Shown: positions 1-6,685, counted from the stretch's first letter. The stretch is 11,047 bases of DNA from JAJBWD01 sp041821285 (GCA_041821285.1 JBGUER010000106.1:1-11047); one strand, 5' to 3'. Program-made: numbers and translations. Notes: a model not told the origin generated them from the letters alone.

Positions 1-598
1 CTATGGAATCATTATTTTCTTCAGCCTCTGCTTTTTTAGATATACATGGGCCTATAAAAACAGTATAACAATCATCACCATATTTTTCTTTAAGTAGCTT
101 GCCATGTGCGGTCATAGGGGAGACTACCGGTGCCATATATTTTATTAATGATGGATAATATTTTTCAATTAGGTAGTTAACTGAAGGACATGAAGTTGTA
201 ATAAAATTCTCATATTTATCCTCTTTTACGCAATTTTCATATAAATCACTAACGACCTCTGCTCCAATAGAAGTTTCCTCAACAATAGAAAAACCTATTT
301 TTTTTAATGCTGACACTAATCTATAAGGAGAATATTCTTGAAAAAAGCCTGGAAATGATGGAGCCAAACTAGCCGCTACTTTTTTTCCAGCCTTTATCGC
401 TGCTTTTACATTTTCTAAATCACTTTTTATACTTCTAGCATTTTGAGGACACACCACTAAACAATGTCCACATGATATGCATCTTTCTTCCACTATATTG
501 GCTTGATTATTCTGCATTTTTATAGCCTTTACACTACAAGAATTCACACATTTATAACAATTTTTACAATCAGCTTTAGAAAAATCAATAACACTCAT
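1..598 (-). CDS. Ferredoxin / [FeFe]-hydrogenase-like (probably sensory) protein, 3' end off window
   Basis: The first 199 residues are visible; the C-terminus lies beyond the left edge. Residues 11-21 (C11, C14, C17, C21) and 40-50 (C40, C43, C46, C50, then P51) form two CxxCxxCxxxC motifs for [4Fe-4S] clusters. The start of an [FeFe]-hydrogenase large-subunit domain follows: TTSCPSV at 134-140 matches the H-cluster motif TSCCPxW, PMTAHGK at 161-167 resembles the next conserved loop, and GPCISKKAEA at 183-192 matches the MPCxxKxxEA motif with ligand C185. Only one Cys (C137) is present in the first motif; S136 sits where catalytic enzymes carry the proton-relay Cys. This fits the sensory-type hydrogenases of anaerobes, which often sit beside kinases or phosphatases, but the diagnostic C-terminal part is not visible. 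ATG at 598 lies 2 bp after the upstream stop and has an AGAGG-type ribosome binding site inside the preceding gene, so the two are probably translationally coupled. Domain call is firm; the sensory role is inferred. Confidence 0.88.
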   Translation of the reverse strand, partial: MSVIDFSKADCKNCYKCVNSCSVKAIKMQNNQANIVEERCISCGHCLVVCPQNARSIKSDLENVKAAIKAGKKVAASLAPSFPGFFQEYSPYRLVSALKKIGFSIVEETSIGAEVVSDLYENCVKEDKYENFITTSCPSVNYLIEKYYPSLIKYMAPVVSPMTAHGKLLKEKYGDDCYTVFIGPCISKKAEAEENNDSI

Positions 599-600
599 AT

Positions 601-846
601 TTATAACCTCTTTATTACGTTTTCTTGAAAAAATTCCTCAGCATTTTCATCACTTACGGAATAAACTAGTCCCTCATCTATTCGTACCGATACTCCATTA
701 ACACAATTTCCCAAACAAAAGGCTGCTTTTATCAACACTTTATCATCAAGTTTATTGCTTTTTACCAAATCTTGTAATTTGTTTATTACATTATACGAAC
801 CTTTTAAATGACAAGCACTTCCAACACAAACTTCTATAGTTATCAT
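601..846 (-). CDS. Small [2Fe-2S] thioredoxin-like ferredoxin (NuoE/HydC-like)
   Basis: This 81-residue protein has the four-Cys pattern of thioredoxin-fold [2Fe-2S] ferredoxins: C7-x4-C12 near the start (VCVGSAC) and C44-x3-C48 (FCLGNC) about 30 residues later. The length equals just the ferredoxin domain, without the extra N-terminal helices of the full NuoE subunit. Such proteins pass electrons to or from partner flavoproteins or hydrogenases. It is first in an operon with the hydrogenase-like gene 2 bp downstream, so it probably exchanges electrons with that protein. ATG at 846 follows AAGGAGG at 854-860, an excellent ribosome binding site, and a consensus-like promoter lies at 875-903. 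The fold assignment is confident; the partner is inferred from position. Confidence 0.9.
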   Translation of the reverse strand: MITIEVCVGSACHLKGSYNVINKLQDLVKSNKLDDKVLIKAAFCLGNCVNGVSVRIDEGLVYSVSDENAEEFFQENVIKRL

Positions 847-874
847 AAAAATACCTCCTTAGATTCTTTATTTA

Positions 875-903
875 AGATTACCATTTAATTAATCCATAGT
901 CAA
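875..903 (-). promoter_or_regulatory. Promoter of the ferredoxin/hydrogenase-like operon
   Basis: On the minus strand, TTGACT (898-903) and TAATCT (875-880) are separated by exactly 17 bp, close to the vegetative sigma consensus. The predicted start near 868 gives a leader of about 20 nt containing the AAGGAGG ribosome binding site. Seen by eye only. Confidence 0.7.
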
Positions 904-909
904 CGCATT

Positions 910-942
910 TAGTACAGTTTAGAAAATAAAATAGTACAGTTT
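910..942. repeat. Tandem 11-bp direct repeat upstream of the redox operon promoter
   Basis: TAGTACAGTTT occurs perfectly at 910-920 and again at 932-942, a period of 22 bp, about two helical turns. Relative to the predicted start near 868 the copies lie at roughly -42 to -52 and -64 to -74, immediately upstream of the -35 box. That is where a dimeric or tandem-binding activator would sit. The regulator is unknown. Confidence 0.6.
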
Positions 943-967
943 GAATTTGAAATTATTACAAATTATT

Positions 968-1001
968 AAAAAGGGATTGTGCTACATCTCACAACCCCTT
1001 T
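968..1001 (-). terminator. Rho-independent terminator of the MutS-like gene
   Basis: Arms 970-981 and 990-1001 form a 12-bp stem with one A/C mismatch and an 8-nt loop. On the minus strand it ends in five T (972-968). It begins 12 bp after the stop of the MutS-like gene and separates that gene from the redox operon downstream. Confidence 0.8.
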
Positions 1002-1012
1002 AATAAACTATT

Positions 1013-2728
1013 TTAATTTTTATTATTTTCTATTCGTATGTTAGTATTTTCTATTATTTCTTTTGGATATCCCATAAATTCCAATAACTTAATTGCATTT
1101 CTTGTATTAGTAACTCCATTTCTTATCTTAAAATCAAAAGAAAGTCCTTTTTCAGTCACAGATTCGGTAAAATAATATAATCCATAATGATTTTGTGTTA
1201 ATTCTGTTAATTCCTTATCGTGAGTTGCTACAATAGATATAGCATTATTTTCCGCTAAATAATCCAATATTTCTGTAGCAGCATTTATTCTCTCTAACGG
1301 ATTAGTACCTCTAAATATTTCATCAACTAAACACAATATCGGTACTTCCCCTGTTTCATTTATTATTCTTAAAAGCGCTTCCGCTTCAGCTAAATAATAA
1401 CTTTTCCCTCCCATTATATTATCATCTGGGCTAATAGATGTAATAACCTTTAAAAATGGTCCACTATATTTTTCACAAAGACATGTAATAATAGTTTGTG
1501 AAAATAAAACATTCACTCCAAGTGTCCTTAAAAATGTTGATTTACCAGACATATTAGATCCTGTTATTATCATTCCGCTGCCTTCTACATTTATTGAGTT
1601 TGAAACTGGTTCATCAATTAATGGATGAATCATATCAACTATTTCCAGTTTTACACTTCCAAATTCAGGAATGGTATATTTTTTCAAACTTTTTCTATAG
1701 GAAGCAATGGCTATATACGCATCTAGCATACCCAAATTAAAATATAAAGCTTTGATTTCTTCCCTATATTTATTAACATCCTTAATTACCATAGAATAAC
1801 TTAATTCATCTGCTAAAAATAAAATTTTAACATAATCTCCTAATACATCTAATCCTTCTATTCTTCCTAAAGTAGCCGTCTTTTTTGATATGCCTACTAA
1901 TTTTTTAGATTTTTTTAGTTCTTCTATTATAGGATTTAAATCACTATCTTCTATATCTTTTAATCTATATGCACCTTCAATTACAGTCCCTATTATTGAA
2001 ATTGATTGAAAATCTTTAGACACTTCTTTTTTAAAACTATTATGTAATACCATATTAATTATAAACACCATAGTTATTGGTAAAACTGAGCTTTTACCCA
2101 AAAACGGTATTGAACCTAAAGCTACTAATGTTACAACAAACAAAACATAAGCTAGCATAGATAGATATGTTGATTTAGGAGGATTTTCCCATAAAATAGA
2201 TGTAGCATCATTATTTTTAAATTTTCCTATTTTAGCTAAAACTAAACCTATTTTATTCCTTACCTCTTCATTTTCATAAAGTTTATTTATTGCTTTATCT
2301 CTTTTTATTATTTCCTCTTCGTTAAAAATAGGTGTCCTTAATATTCTATATAAACTTTGTTCACCAGGTGTAGTATATGTACTATCTATTGATTCAAAAA
2401 TATCTTTTAAATTTAAATCTTTAGCAGTTTGTTCATCTATATAGTAATCATCTTTTTTTAATAAATTAAAAAGTCTTTCTAATCCTTTATTTTTCTTTTT
2501 CTTTTTTTCTATTTTCCCAAACCTATACTTTACCATTTTTAATATCTTTATATTATTTTTTGTTTTATAAAAAGCTACTGCAAATATTATAAAAACAGGA
2601 ACTAATAAAAATCCATAATAAAATATTTCATTAGAATTTTGTCCTAATATTAATGAAAAATATAAATCTGCTAAAGCTAAAACTATAGACGAAATAAATA
2701 AAATATTATATAAATTTTCCTTATCCAT
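1013..2728 (-). CDS. Membrane-anchored MutS-related ATPase
   Basis: This 571-residue protein has the MutS-type ABC ATPase (domain V) at its C-terminus: Walker A GSNMSGKST at 390-398 (MutS usually has GPNMGGKST), Walker B LCLVDE at 465-470 followed by FRGTN at 472-476, and the switch histidine in ATHD at 501-504. Residues 100-160 and 240-350 look like the helical core/clamp region. There is no N-terminal mismatch-recognition domain and no C-terminal Smr nuclease, so it is neither MutS1 nor MutS2. Instead I see probable membrane helices at about 6-28 and 35-54, a Lys-rich stretch at 64-82, and a second hydrophobic pair at about 189-209 and 214-230. Relatives are often annotated as DNA mismatch repair protein, but the anchoring argues against ordinary repair and the function is unknown to me. 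ATG at 2728 follows AGGAGGAG at 2736-2743. It is transcribed alone, from a divergent promoter to its own terminator. Confidence 0.88.
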   Translation of the reverse strand: MDKENLYNILFISSIVLALADLYFSLILGQNSNEIFYYGFLLVPVFIIFAVAFYKTKNNIKILKMVKYRFGKIEKKKKKNKGLERLFNLLKKDDYYIDEQTAKDLNLKDIFESIDSTYTTPGEQSLYRILRTPIFNEEEIIKRDKAINKLYENEEVRNKIGLVLAKIGKFKNNDATSILWENPPKSTYLSMLAYVLFVVTLVALGSIPFLGKSSVLPITMVFIINMVLHNSFKKEVSKDFQSISIIGTVIEGAYRLKDIEDSDLNPIIEELKKSKKLVGISKKTATLGRIEGLDVLGDYVKILFLADELSYSMVIKDVNKYREEIKALYFNLGMLDAYIAIASYRKSLKKYTIPEFGSVKLEIVDMIHPLIDEPVSNSINVEGSGMIITGSNMSGKSTFLRTLGVNVLFSQTIITCLCEKYSGPFLKVITSISPDDNIMGGKSYYLAEAEALLRIINETGEVPILCLVDEIFRGTNPLERINAATEILDYLAENNAISIVATHDKELTELTQNHYGLYYFTESVTEKGLSFDFKIRNGVTNTRNAIKLLEFMGYPKEIIENTNIRIENNKN

Positions 2729-2761
2729 AAATTATCTCCTCCTATATATATATTAAACATA

Positions 2762-2804
2762 TTAATTATAACAGAATTTATAAAATAAAGTATGTTATAA
2801 TTAA
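2762..2804. promoter_or_regulatory. 12-bp inverted repeat holding divergent -10 elements
   Basis: TTAATTATAACA (2762-2773) and its exact reverse complement (2793-2804) are separated by 19 bp. Each arm carries TGTTATAAT, an extended -10 box, pointing outward: leftward at 2765-2770 toward the MutS-like gene and rightward at 2796-2801 toward the 93-aa membrane protein gene. Predicted leaders are about 30 and 49 nt. The -35 regions are weak on both sides, which suits extended -10 promoters. The symmetry could also be a shared operator. AT-rich DNA makes chance symmetry more likely. Confidence 0.5.
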
Positions 2805-2856
2805 AGTATTATTGACAGTATCTATAAAAAATTTTTATTATATAAAGGAGATTATC

Positions 2857-3138
2857 ATGGACAAAGAACATAAAACTACAAAATTATTAACACTCCAAAG
2901 ATTTTTTCAATTTTTAAGCTTTATATTTCTATTTGTTTTTTTATTAAGTTCAAAAATGTTGTTTGCTTTTATTATCATTCTATTTGTATCTCTAAGTTTT
3001 TTAACCAAAGCAATAATAAGTTTTTCTAACAATCAAAAAAAACAAGGGATAATGGATATAATAGTTTTTATCGCTTTTTTAATTTTATTTACAACTATAG
3101 CACTCAGTAATTTTCCTCTATTAAAATCAGTTAAATAA
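2857..3138 (+). CDS. Small three-helix membrane protein, unknown function
   Basis: I do not recognise a family. The 93-residue product has a short charged start (MDKEHKTTK) and three hydrophobic stretches at about 15-31, 33-54 and 66-85, with a polar loop SNNQKKQG at 57-64. This suggests a small integral membrane protein. I chose ATG at 2857 because AAAGGAG at 2844-2850 lies 6 bp upstream. The frame stays open back to a TTG at 2812, but that codon has no ribosome binding site and would place the start near the predicted transcription start. The gene is divergent from the MutS-like ATPase, also membrane-associated, and shares a symmetric promoter region with it. A functional link is possible but unproven. 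Confidence 0.75.
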   Translation: MDKEHKTTKLLTLQRFFQFLSFIFLFVFLLSSKMLFAFIIILFVSLSFLTKAIISFSNNQKKQGIMDIIVFIAFLILFTTIALSNFPLLKSVK

Positions 3139-3202
3139 ATTTTTTATAAAAAAGAGAACCTTTTCATTAAAATAATCGTCTAATATTATAGGTGGTGATT
3201 TT

Positions 3203-3304
3203 ATGAAAAATAAATCTTTTAAAGTTTTTTTATTGCTAATAATATTACTATACATAGGAATTATCTTATTAACTTATATAAATAACTCTAACCAGACCTT
3301 ATAA
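3203..3304 (+). CDS. 33-aa single-pass membrane peptide
   Basis: A short frame of 34 codons including the stop encodes a basic N-terminus (MKNKSFK), a hydrophobic span at about 8-25 and a polar tail ending NNSNQTL. It has a good ribosome binding site (GGTGG at 3191-3195, 7 bp before ATG) and is followed by a strong terminator at 3352-3376, both of which favour a real gene. It lies 64 bp after the 93-aa membrane protein gene with no GC-rich terminator between, so the two are probably cotranscribed. No family or function recognised. The composition resembles many short membrane peptides, including some type I toxins, but I see no antisense RNA to support that. Confidence 0.55.
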   Translation: MKNKSFKVFLLLIILLYIGIILLTYINNSNQTL

Positions 3305-3351
3305 ATTTTATGTACTAAAATACAATCCTAATTAACTTCATATAAACTATA

Positions 3352-3376
3352 AAAAAAGCCTCAATGAGGCTTTTTT
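3352..3376. terminator. Bidirectional rho-independent terminator
   Basis: A perfect 11-bp stem (3352-3362 with 3366-3376) closes a 3-nt loop. GCCTC/GAGGC forms the GC core, flanked by A and T runs, so it works in either direction. It serves the small membrane genes on the plus strand and the VIT/VWA gene on the minus strand. The TAA stop of the VIT/VWA gene (3375-3377) overlaps the stem. Confidence 0.9.
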
Positions 3377-5663
3377 ATATTATATTCAAATATGAAAGCA
3401 TAACTAAATCTTGCGTTGATAATTTTATCAAAGATAAAGCCTCTTCAGAAACCTGATTTTCATTAAACATTACTTCTTTAACCTTAGTTTCTAATATTAA
3501 TTTAATATTCCCCTTAACTATTCCTTTATTTAAAGAAGATTTAAATGATAAAATAATTAATTTATAAAGATTCTCATCTATTTCATCTATATTATTTTCT
3601 AATCCCCTTAACATAAATTTTATAGATTTATTTATTTGATTAATATAATTATTTATACCTTCTTTACCAAGAGTAAAAGATAATACAGCTACAGCTGTGC
3701 TCTTGAGCTTATAAGCTACTCTTGTTTCAGATGAATCAGAAAAAGCTCCATCAGCTAGCTGATTTCTAGCTATTACTCTAAGCATATTAGTCCTTGTATA
3801 TTTTTGATTTTCATTCCATCCTAAAACTTTATTTAACGAAGGTCTTTCTCTTCTTAATGATTTATATATAAAATTAGGAGATTCAATAAAATACGCTTCA
3901 TTTATATTTTTAATAGTTTCTTCTGATACATTCAATGGCACTATATTATTTATTACAAATCCCAAAACAGGTTCTTCAAAACTTTCCACCATTATAAATG
4001 ATGTATAACTACTTAAAATTCCTGCATCTTTTGAAAGTTCTATAACTTTCTTTTTCATGGATTTTTTAATGTCACCTTTTTCTGCATTCAGTTTTTCTTC
4101 TAAAGATTCTATTCTCTTTCTCATCCAAACTTTATTTATAAGTTTGGCATTTTCTTCTAAATTAAGATTATCTAAGTTTATCTCTTTTTTATATTCTTTA
4201 TCTCCAACTAATCCATGAATAGTTATTTTTCCTTCTATTTCTCCATTTACTATAGCAAATATTGAAAATGGCTCTAAATCATAAAAATAATCTATGGTTC
4301 TTGGATATGTAGATACAACCTCCATATTACCCCAATCTATCTTTGTAACATCCACTTGGGGATTTTCTATCCTTCCAAATTGCCTTAAAACCATATCATC
4401 TATTCTTTCGCCAGGATATATAAATTCTGCCTTGCCATATCCAACTTCAGCTAATTTATTAATTAAATAACTAGAGGCTGAAGAATCTATTCCAAAAGTA
4501 AATATTCTATTGTCTCCAATATTTTTTCTTACATATCCTATTATTTCTTCATCTTTATTCCCTTCATCATCAGTAAAAACTAATATAGTACTATATCCAC
4601 TTTTATTATGTTCATTCAAACAATACTTAATCGCATCAAGCATCTCTGCATCATCTAACGCTGTTAAAGATTCTATCCAATCAGATGCTGCCCTCAAACT
4701 ATCTTCATCAAAGACTACTTTACCATTCTTTGAAAAATAATGAAGTTCATTTTCTGCAGCAATAATATTAAAGCTATCGCCTTCTGAAAGGTTCCTTAGA
4801 CAAAGCTCTAGCGCATCTTTTGCTTCTTGTATTTTATATCCTTCCATAGACTGAGAAATATCTATAAGAAAATCATAATTTTTAGCTTCTTCTATTCCCT
4901 CTTCATCTAAATCAGGAATACATCTTAAATACAAAATACCCTTGGTTTTTTCTTCATCTTTGTACTGATATATCATGCCATGAGCTTCTTCTTTAATTTT
5001 TTCTTTAAATGTAAGTACTAGTTCCTCATCTAAAGATTGATTTTCATCTTTAAAAAATACTCTACCAAGATTATCTTCACCCCACTCTACTTCTACATCA
5101 TGGGATTGAGATTCTATCTCTATTGGAGTTAATGGTTCTACTAAAAGGTTAAGAGTGCATATATATTCCTTATCTAATATATTATCTCTACCTTTTTTAC
5201 CAAAAACATTTTTAGGAGATAAAACTGGCGGTACTATAAGTTTTAAACTGTCGTCTTCATAAATAAGCTCATCTATATAATCAACTTTTATCTTAACTAT
5301 TTCATTAGTCATTATTTTTCCAAGAGTTATTTTAAATACATTTTCTTCTATTTCTTCTAAAGATAATGTCACCTTACCTGTTAAGCTAGCATCTTCTATT
5401 ATTTTTGAAGCTATACTTTTCTCCTCAACTTTTGCCCTTAAACTTCTCCCACCTAAATTAATTTCTATTCCAGTTAAAACAGCAGTGTCAGGCAATGGGA
5501 AAATATACTCACCTTCCACATCATAATTACCTTTATTTTCATATTCTTGCATCGTTGATAACTCAACAAATTCACCACACAAATTCCCATTTATAGTAAC
5601 TTCTTTAAGTTCAACAGAATCTGTTATTTTCTCTACATTCTTTAATCCAAAATCTTTTGACAT
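3375..5663 (-). CDS. VIT and von Willebrand factor A domain protein, cytoplasmic
   Basis: The 762-residue product has the layout of inter-alpha-trypsin-inhibitor heavy chain/VWA5A-like proteins. A VIT domain covers about 10-135, with the family-typical run EYIFPLPDTAVLTGIEI at 52-68. A VWA domain covers about 260-430, with MIDAS residues D268, S270 and S272 (DISQS) and D365 (FTDD). The motif DAGILSSYTSFIMVE at 546-560 is characteristic of this family after the VWA domain. A C-terminal region from about 610 contains QLADGAFSD, like the DGSW repeat region of VWA5A. The usual MIDAS Thr appears replaced: A339 in LDDAEMLDAI aligns with GGTNxxxAL, so metal binding may be weakened. There is no signal peptide or membrane helix, so it probably acts in the cytoplasm. 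The role of bacterial members is unclear. ATG at 5663 has AGGAGG at 5671-5676. It appears monocistronic. Confidence 0.88.
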   Translation of the reverse strand: MSKDFGLKNVEKITDSVELKEVTINGNLCGEFVELSTMQEYENKGNYDVEGEYIFPLPDTAVLTGIEINLGGRSLRAKVEEKSIASKIIEDASLTGKVTLSLEEIEENVFKITLGKIMTNEIVKIKVDYIDELIYEDDSLKLIVPPVLSPKNVFGKKGRDNILDKEYICTLNLLVEPLTPIEIESQSHDVEVEWGEDNLGRVFFKDENQSLDEELVLTFKEKIKEEAHGMIYQYKDEEKTKGILYLRCIPDLDEEGIEEAKNYDFLIDISQSMEGYKIQEAKDALELCLRNLSEGDSFNIIAAENELHYFSKNGKVVFDEDSLRAASDWIESLTALDDAEMLDAIKYCLNEHNKSGYSTILVFTDDEGNKDEEIIGYVRKNIGDNRIFTFGIDSSASSYLINKLAEVGYGKAEFIYPGERIDDMVLRQFGRIENPQVDVTKIDWGNMEVVSTYPRTIDYFYDLEPFSIFAIVNGEIEGKITIHGLVGDKEYKKEINLDNLNLEENAKLINKVWMRKRIESLEEKLNAEKGDIKKSMKKKVIELSKDAGILSSYTSFIMVESFEEPVLGFVINNIVPLNVSEETIKNINEAYFIESPNFIYKSLRRERPSLNKVLGWNENQKYTRTNMLRVIARNQLADGAFSDSSETRVAYKLKSTAVAVLSFTLGKEGINNYINQINKSIKFMLRGLENNIDEIDENLYKLIILSFKSSLNKGIVKGNIKLILETKVKEVMFNENQVSEEALSLIKLSTQDLVMLSYLNII

Positions 5664-5733
5664 AATATGTCCTCCTATATGTATTCTCTCAACTTATATA
5701 ATATTTATACACTTATTTTTATATTAGTACTTT

Positions 5734-6125
5734 CTATATTAATAAGTTCTCTTTTCCTATTATACTGATTTTTCTGGAGAATTTATTAATATAATCTACA
5801 TAATCATGATTTTCTGGAGTCATTAAAACTCTTTCTGCTATATACTCATCTAAAGTATCTAAATCTTCTTAACATATTTTCTATAACATTTGAATACATT
5901 TGATTTATTCTCAACTTTTATATTCTCTAGAAACTCCCCAATATGAATAATATAATTTGGCTTAATTCTTTCATCTAAATTTTATGAGGTGTATAAAAAT
6001 TAACCAGTATCTAAAATATGGAGAGTTTTTATAGAATCATTATTTTTAATTTCTTTATCTACATACACACTACCAGATAATTTATATAACAAAGTATTAA
6101 TTTTCTTCATATTACCACACTTCAT
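5734..6125 (-). pseudogene. Decayed metallophosphoesterase-like gene
   Basis: This fills most of the 507-bp gap between the VIT/VWA and cupin genes. Read on the minus strand from ATG at 6125, it gives a continuous protein-like message interrupted by two in-frame stops (after HILDTG and after FLYTS) and, near 5870, one frameshift that a single added A in the AAGAAG run would restore. The pieces match the order of calcineurin-like phosphoesterase motifs: HILDTG for the first metal motif (usually HxSDTP or HxSDTH), KPNYIIHIGEFLEN for the GDxxDN motif with the key Asp changed to Glu, and TPENHDYVDYI for GNHD. Translation then runs to TAG at 5734-5736. No good ribosome binding site precedes 6125. 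The intact ancestor was probably about 130 residues over this part; family assignment rests on motifs read by eye. Confidence 0.6.
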
Positions 6126-6170
6126 TATATCATATTTTTATAAAATCAAGATAAATTGATATATAGATTA

Positions 6171-6515
6171 TTAAGCATTCAATACAAGCGCTATAAAAAC
6201 TAAATCCTTATCGCTAGCATTTTCTATTGAATGAGAGTCCCCTTCTTTGCAATAAGTTACCTCCCCTTTTTTTATAACCTTTTCTTCACCATTTTCAACT
6301 AAAACGCCTTCTCCTTCTAAAATATAATAAGCTTCACAATCACCAACATGTTTATGATATCCAACAGAATTACCTGGTGCTATGGTCATTTTTGCAAAAA
6401 GTCTACCCTTTCCGCAAAATTCTTCACCTTCTATAATGTGTTCTAATTTAGCCTGTCCTTTCCCTTCCCTAATACACTTAGATTCACTTTTTAGTTCGTT
6501 TTTCTTTTTTATCAT
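6171..6515 (-). CDS. Single-domain cupin protein
   Basis: The 114-residue product is one beta-barrel cupin_2 domain. The first motif is YHKHVGDCEAYYILEGEG at 53-70, with metal ligands H54, H56 and E61. The second motif, GEVTYCKEGDSHSIEN, supplies the fourth ligand H95. All four canonical ligands are present, so it probably binds a divalent metal such as Mn, Fe or Zn. Substrate is unknown; such small cupins include isomerases, dioxygenases and sugar- or ligand-binding proteins. There is no DNA-binding domain or signal peptide. ATG at 6515 follows AGGAGGA at 6521-6527. It is transcribed divergently from gltB across about 236 bp and appears monocistronic; the decayed gene downstream is on the same strand. 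Confidence 0.9.
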   Translation of the reverse strand: MIKKKNELKSESKCIREGKGQAKLEHIIEGEEFCGKGRLFAKMTIAPGNSVGYHKHVGDCEAYYILEGEGVLVENGEEKVIKKGEVTYCKEGDSHSIENASDKDLVFIALVLNA

Positions 6516-6555
6516 TACTTTCCTCCTAAAATAATATTTTAATTTTTCCTATATA

Positions 6556-6598
6556 ATATCTTATATTATAATATATATCTATCTAAAATATAAGATAT
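6556..6598. promoter_or_regulatory. Cupin promoter region within a 12-bp inverted repeat
   Basis: ATATCTTATATT (6556-6567) and its perfect reverse complement (6587-6598) flank a 19-bp spacer. A consensus TATAAT for the cupin gene lies on the minus strand at 6565-6570, with a poor -35 (TTATAT, 6588-6593) 17 bp away. The arms therefore overlap both promoter elements, as an operator would. The predicted leader is about 43 nt. Confidence 0.45.
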
Positions 6599-6619
6599 GA
6601 ACATTAAAATTGCAAACAA

Positions 6620-6633
6620 TACAAACGTTTACC
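6620..6633. promoter_or_regulatory. Possible CcpA (cre-like) site between cupin gene and gltB
   Basis: TACAAACGTTTACC resembles the catabolite-responsive element TGNAANCGNNNNCA, with two mismatches (A for G at position 2, C for A at the end). It lies about 90-100 bp upstream of the predicted gltB start. A weak match in AT-rich DNA. Confidence 0.25.
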
Positions 6634-6685
6634 AATTTGAATATTCTGACTATTAATTGTTTTTGTTAATTTTTATTCATTTTAT

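Noticed and set aside
2812..2841. TTGACA with TATTAT 18 bp downstream as a promoter for the 93-aa gene
   Set aside because: Transcription would begin at about 2848, inside the ribosome binding site at 2844-2850. The extended -10 at 2796-2801 gives a more usable leader.
3161..3189. TTTTCA and TATTAT with 17-bp spacing as a promoter for the 33-aa gene
   Set aside because: The start would fall in or after the ribosome binding site at 3191-3195. Cotranscription with the upstream gene is likelier.
4510..4740. 76-codon open frame on the plus strand
   Set aside because: It lies wholly inside the VWA region of the well-supported minus-strand gene, is rich in Ser and hydrophobics as expected for an antisense shadow, and has no ribosome binding site.
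6145..6160. Short hairpin ATCAA/TTGAT after the cupin gene as a terminator
   Set aside because: The stem is only 5 AT-rich base pairs with an interrupted T run on the minus strand; too weak to call.
6599..6685. Riboswitch or T-box leader before gltB
   Set aside because: The predicted leader is only about 30 nt and no conserved aptamer-like structure or terminator/antiterminator pair is visible.
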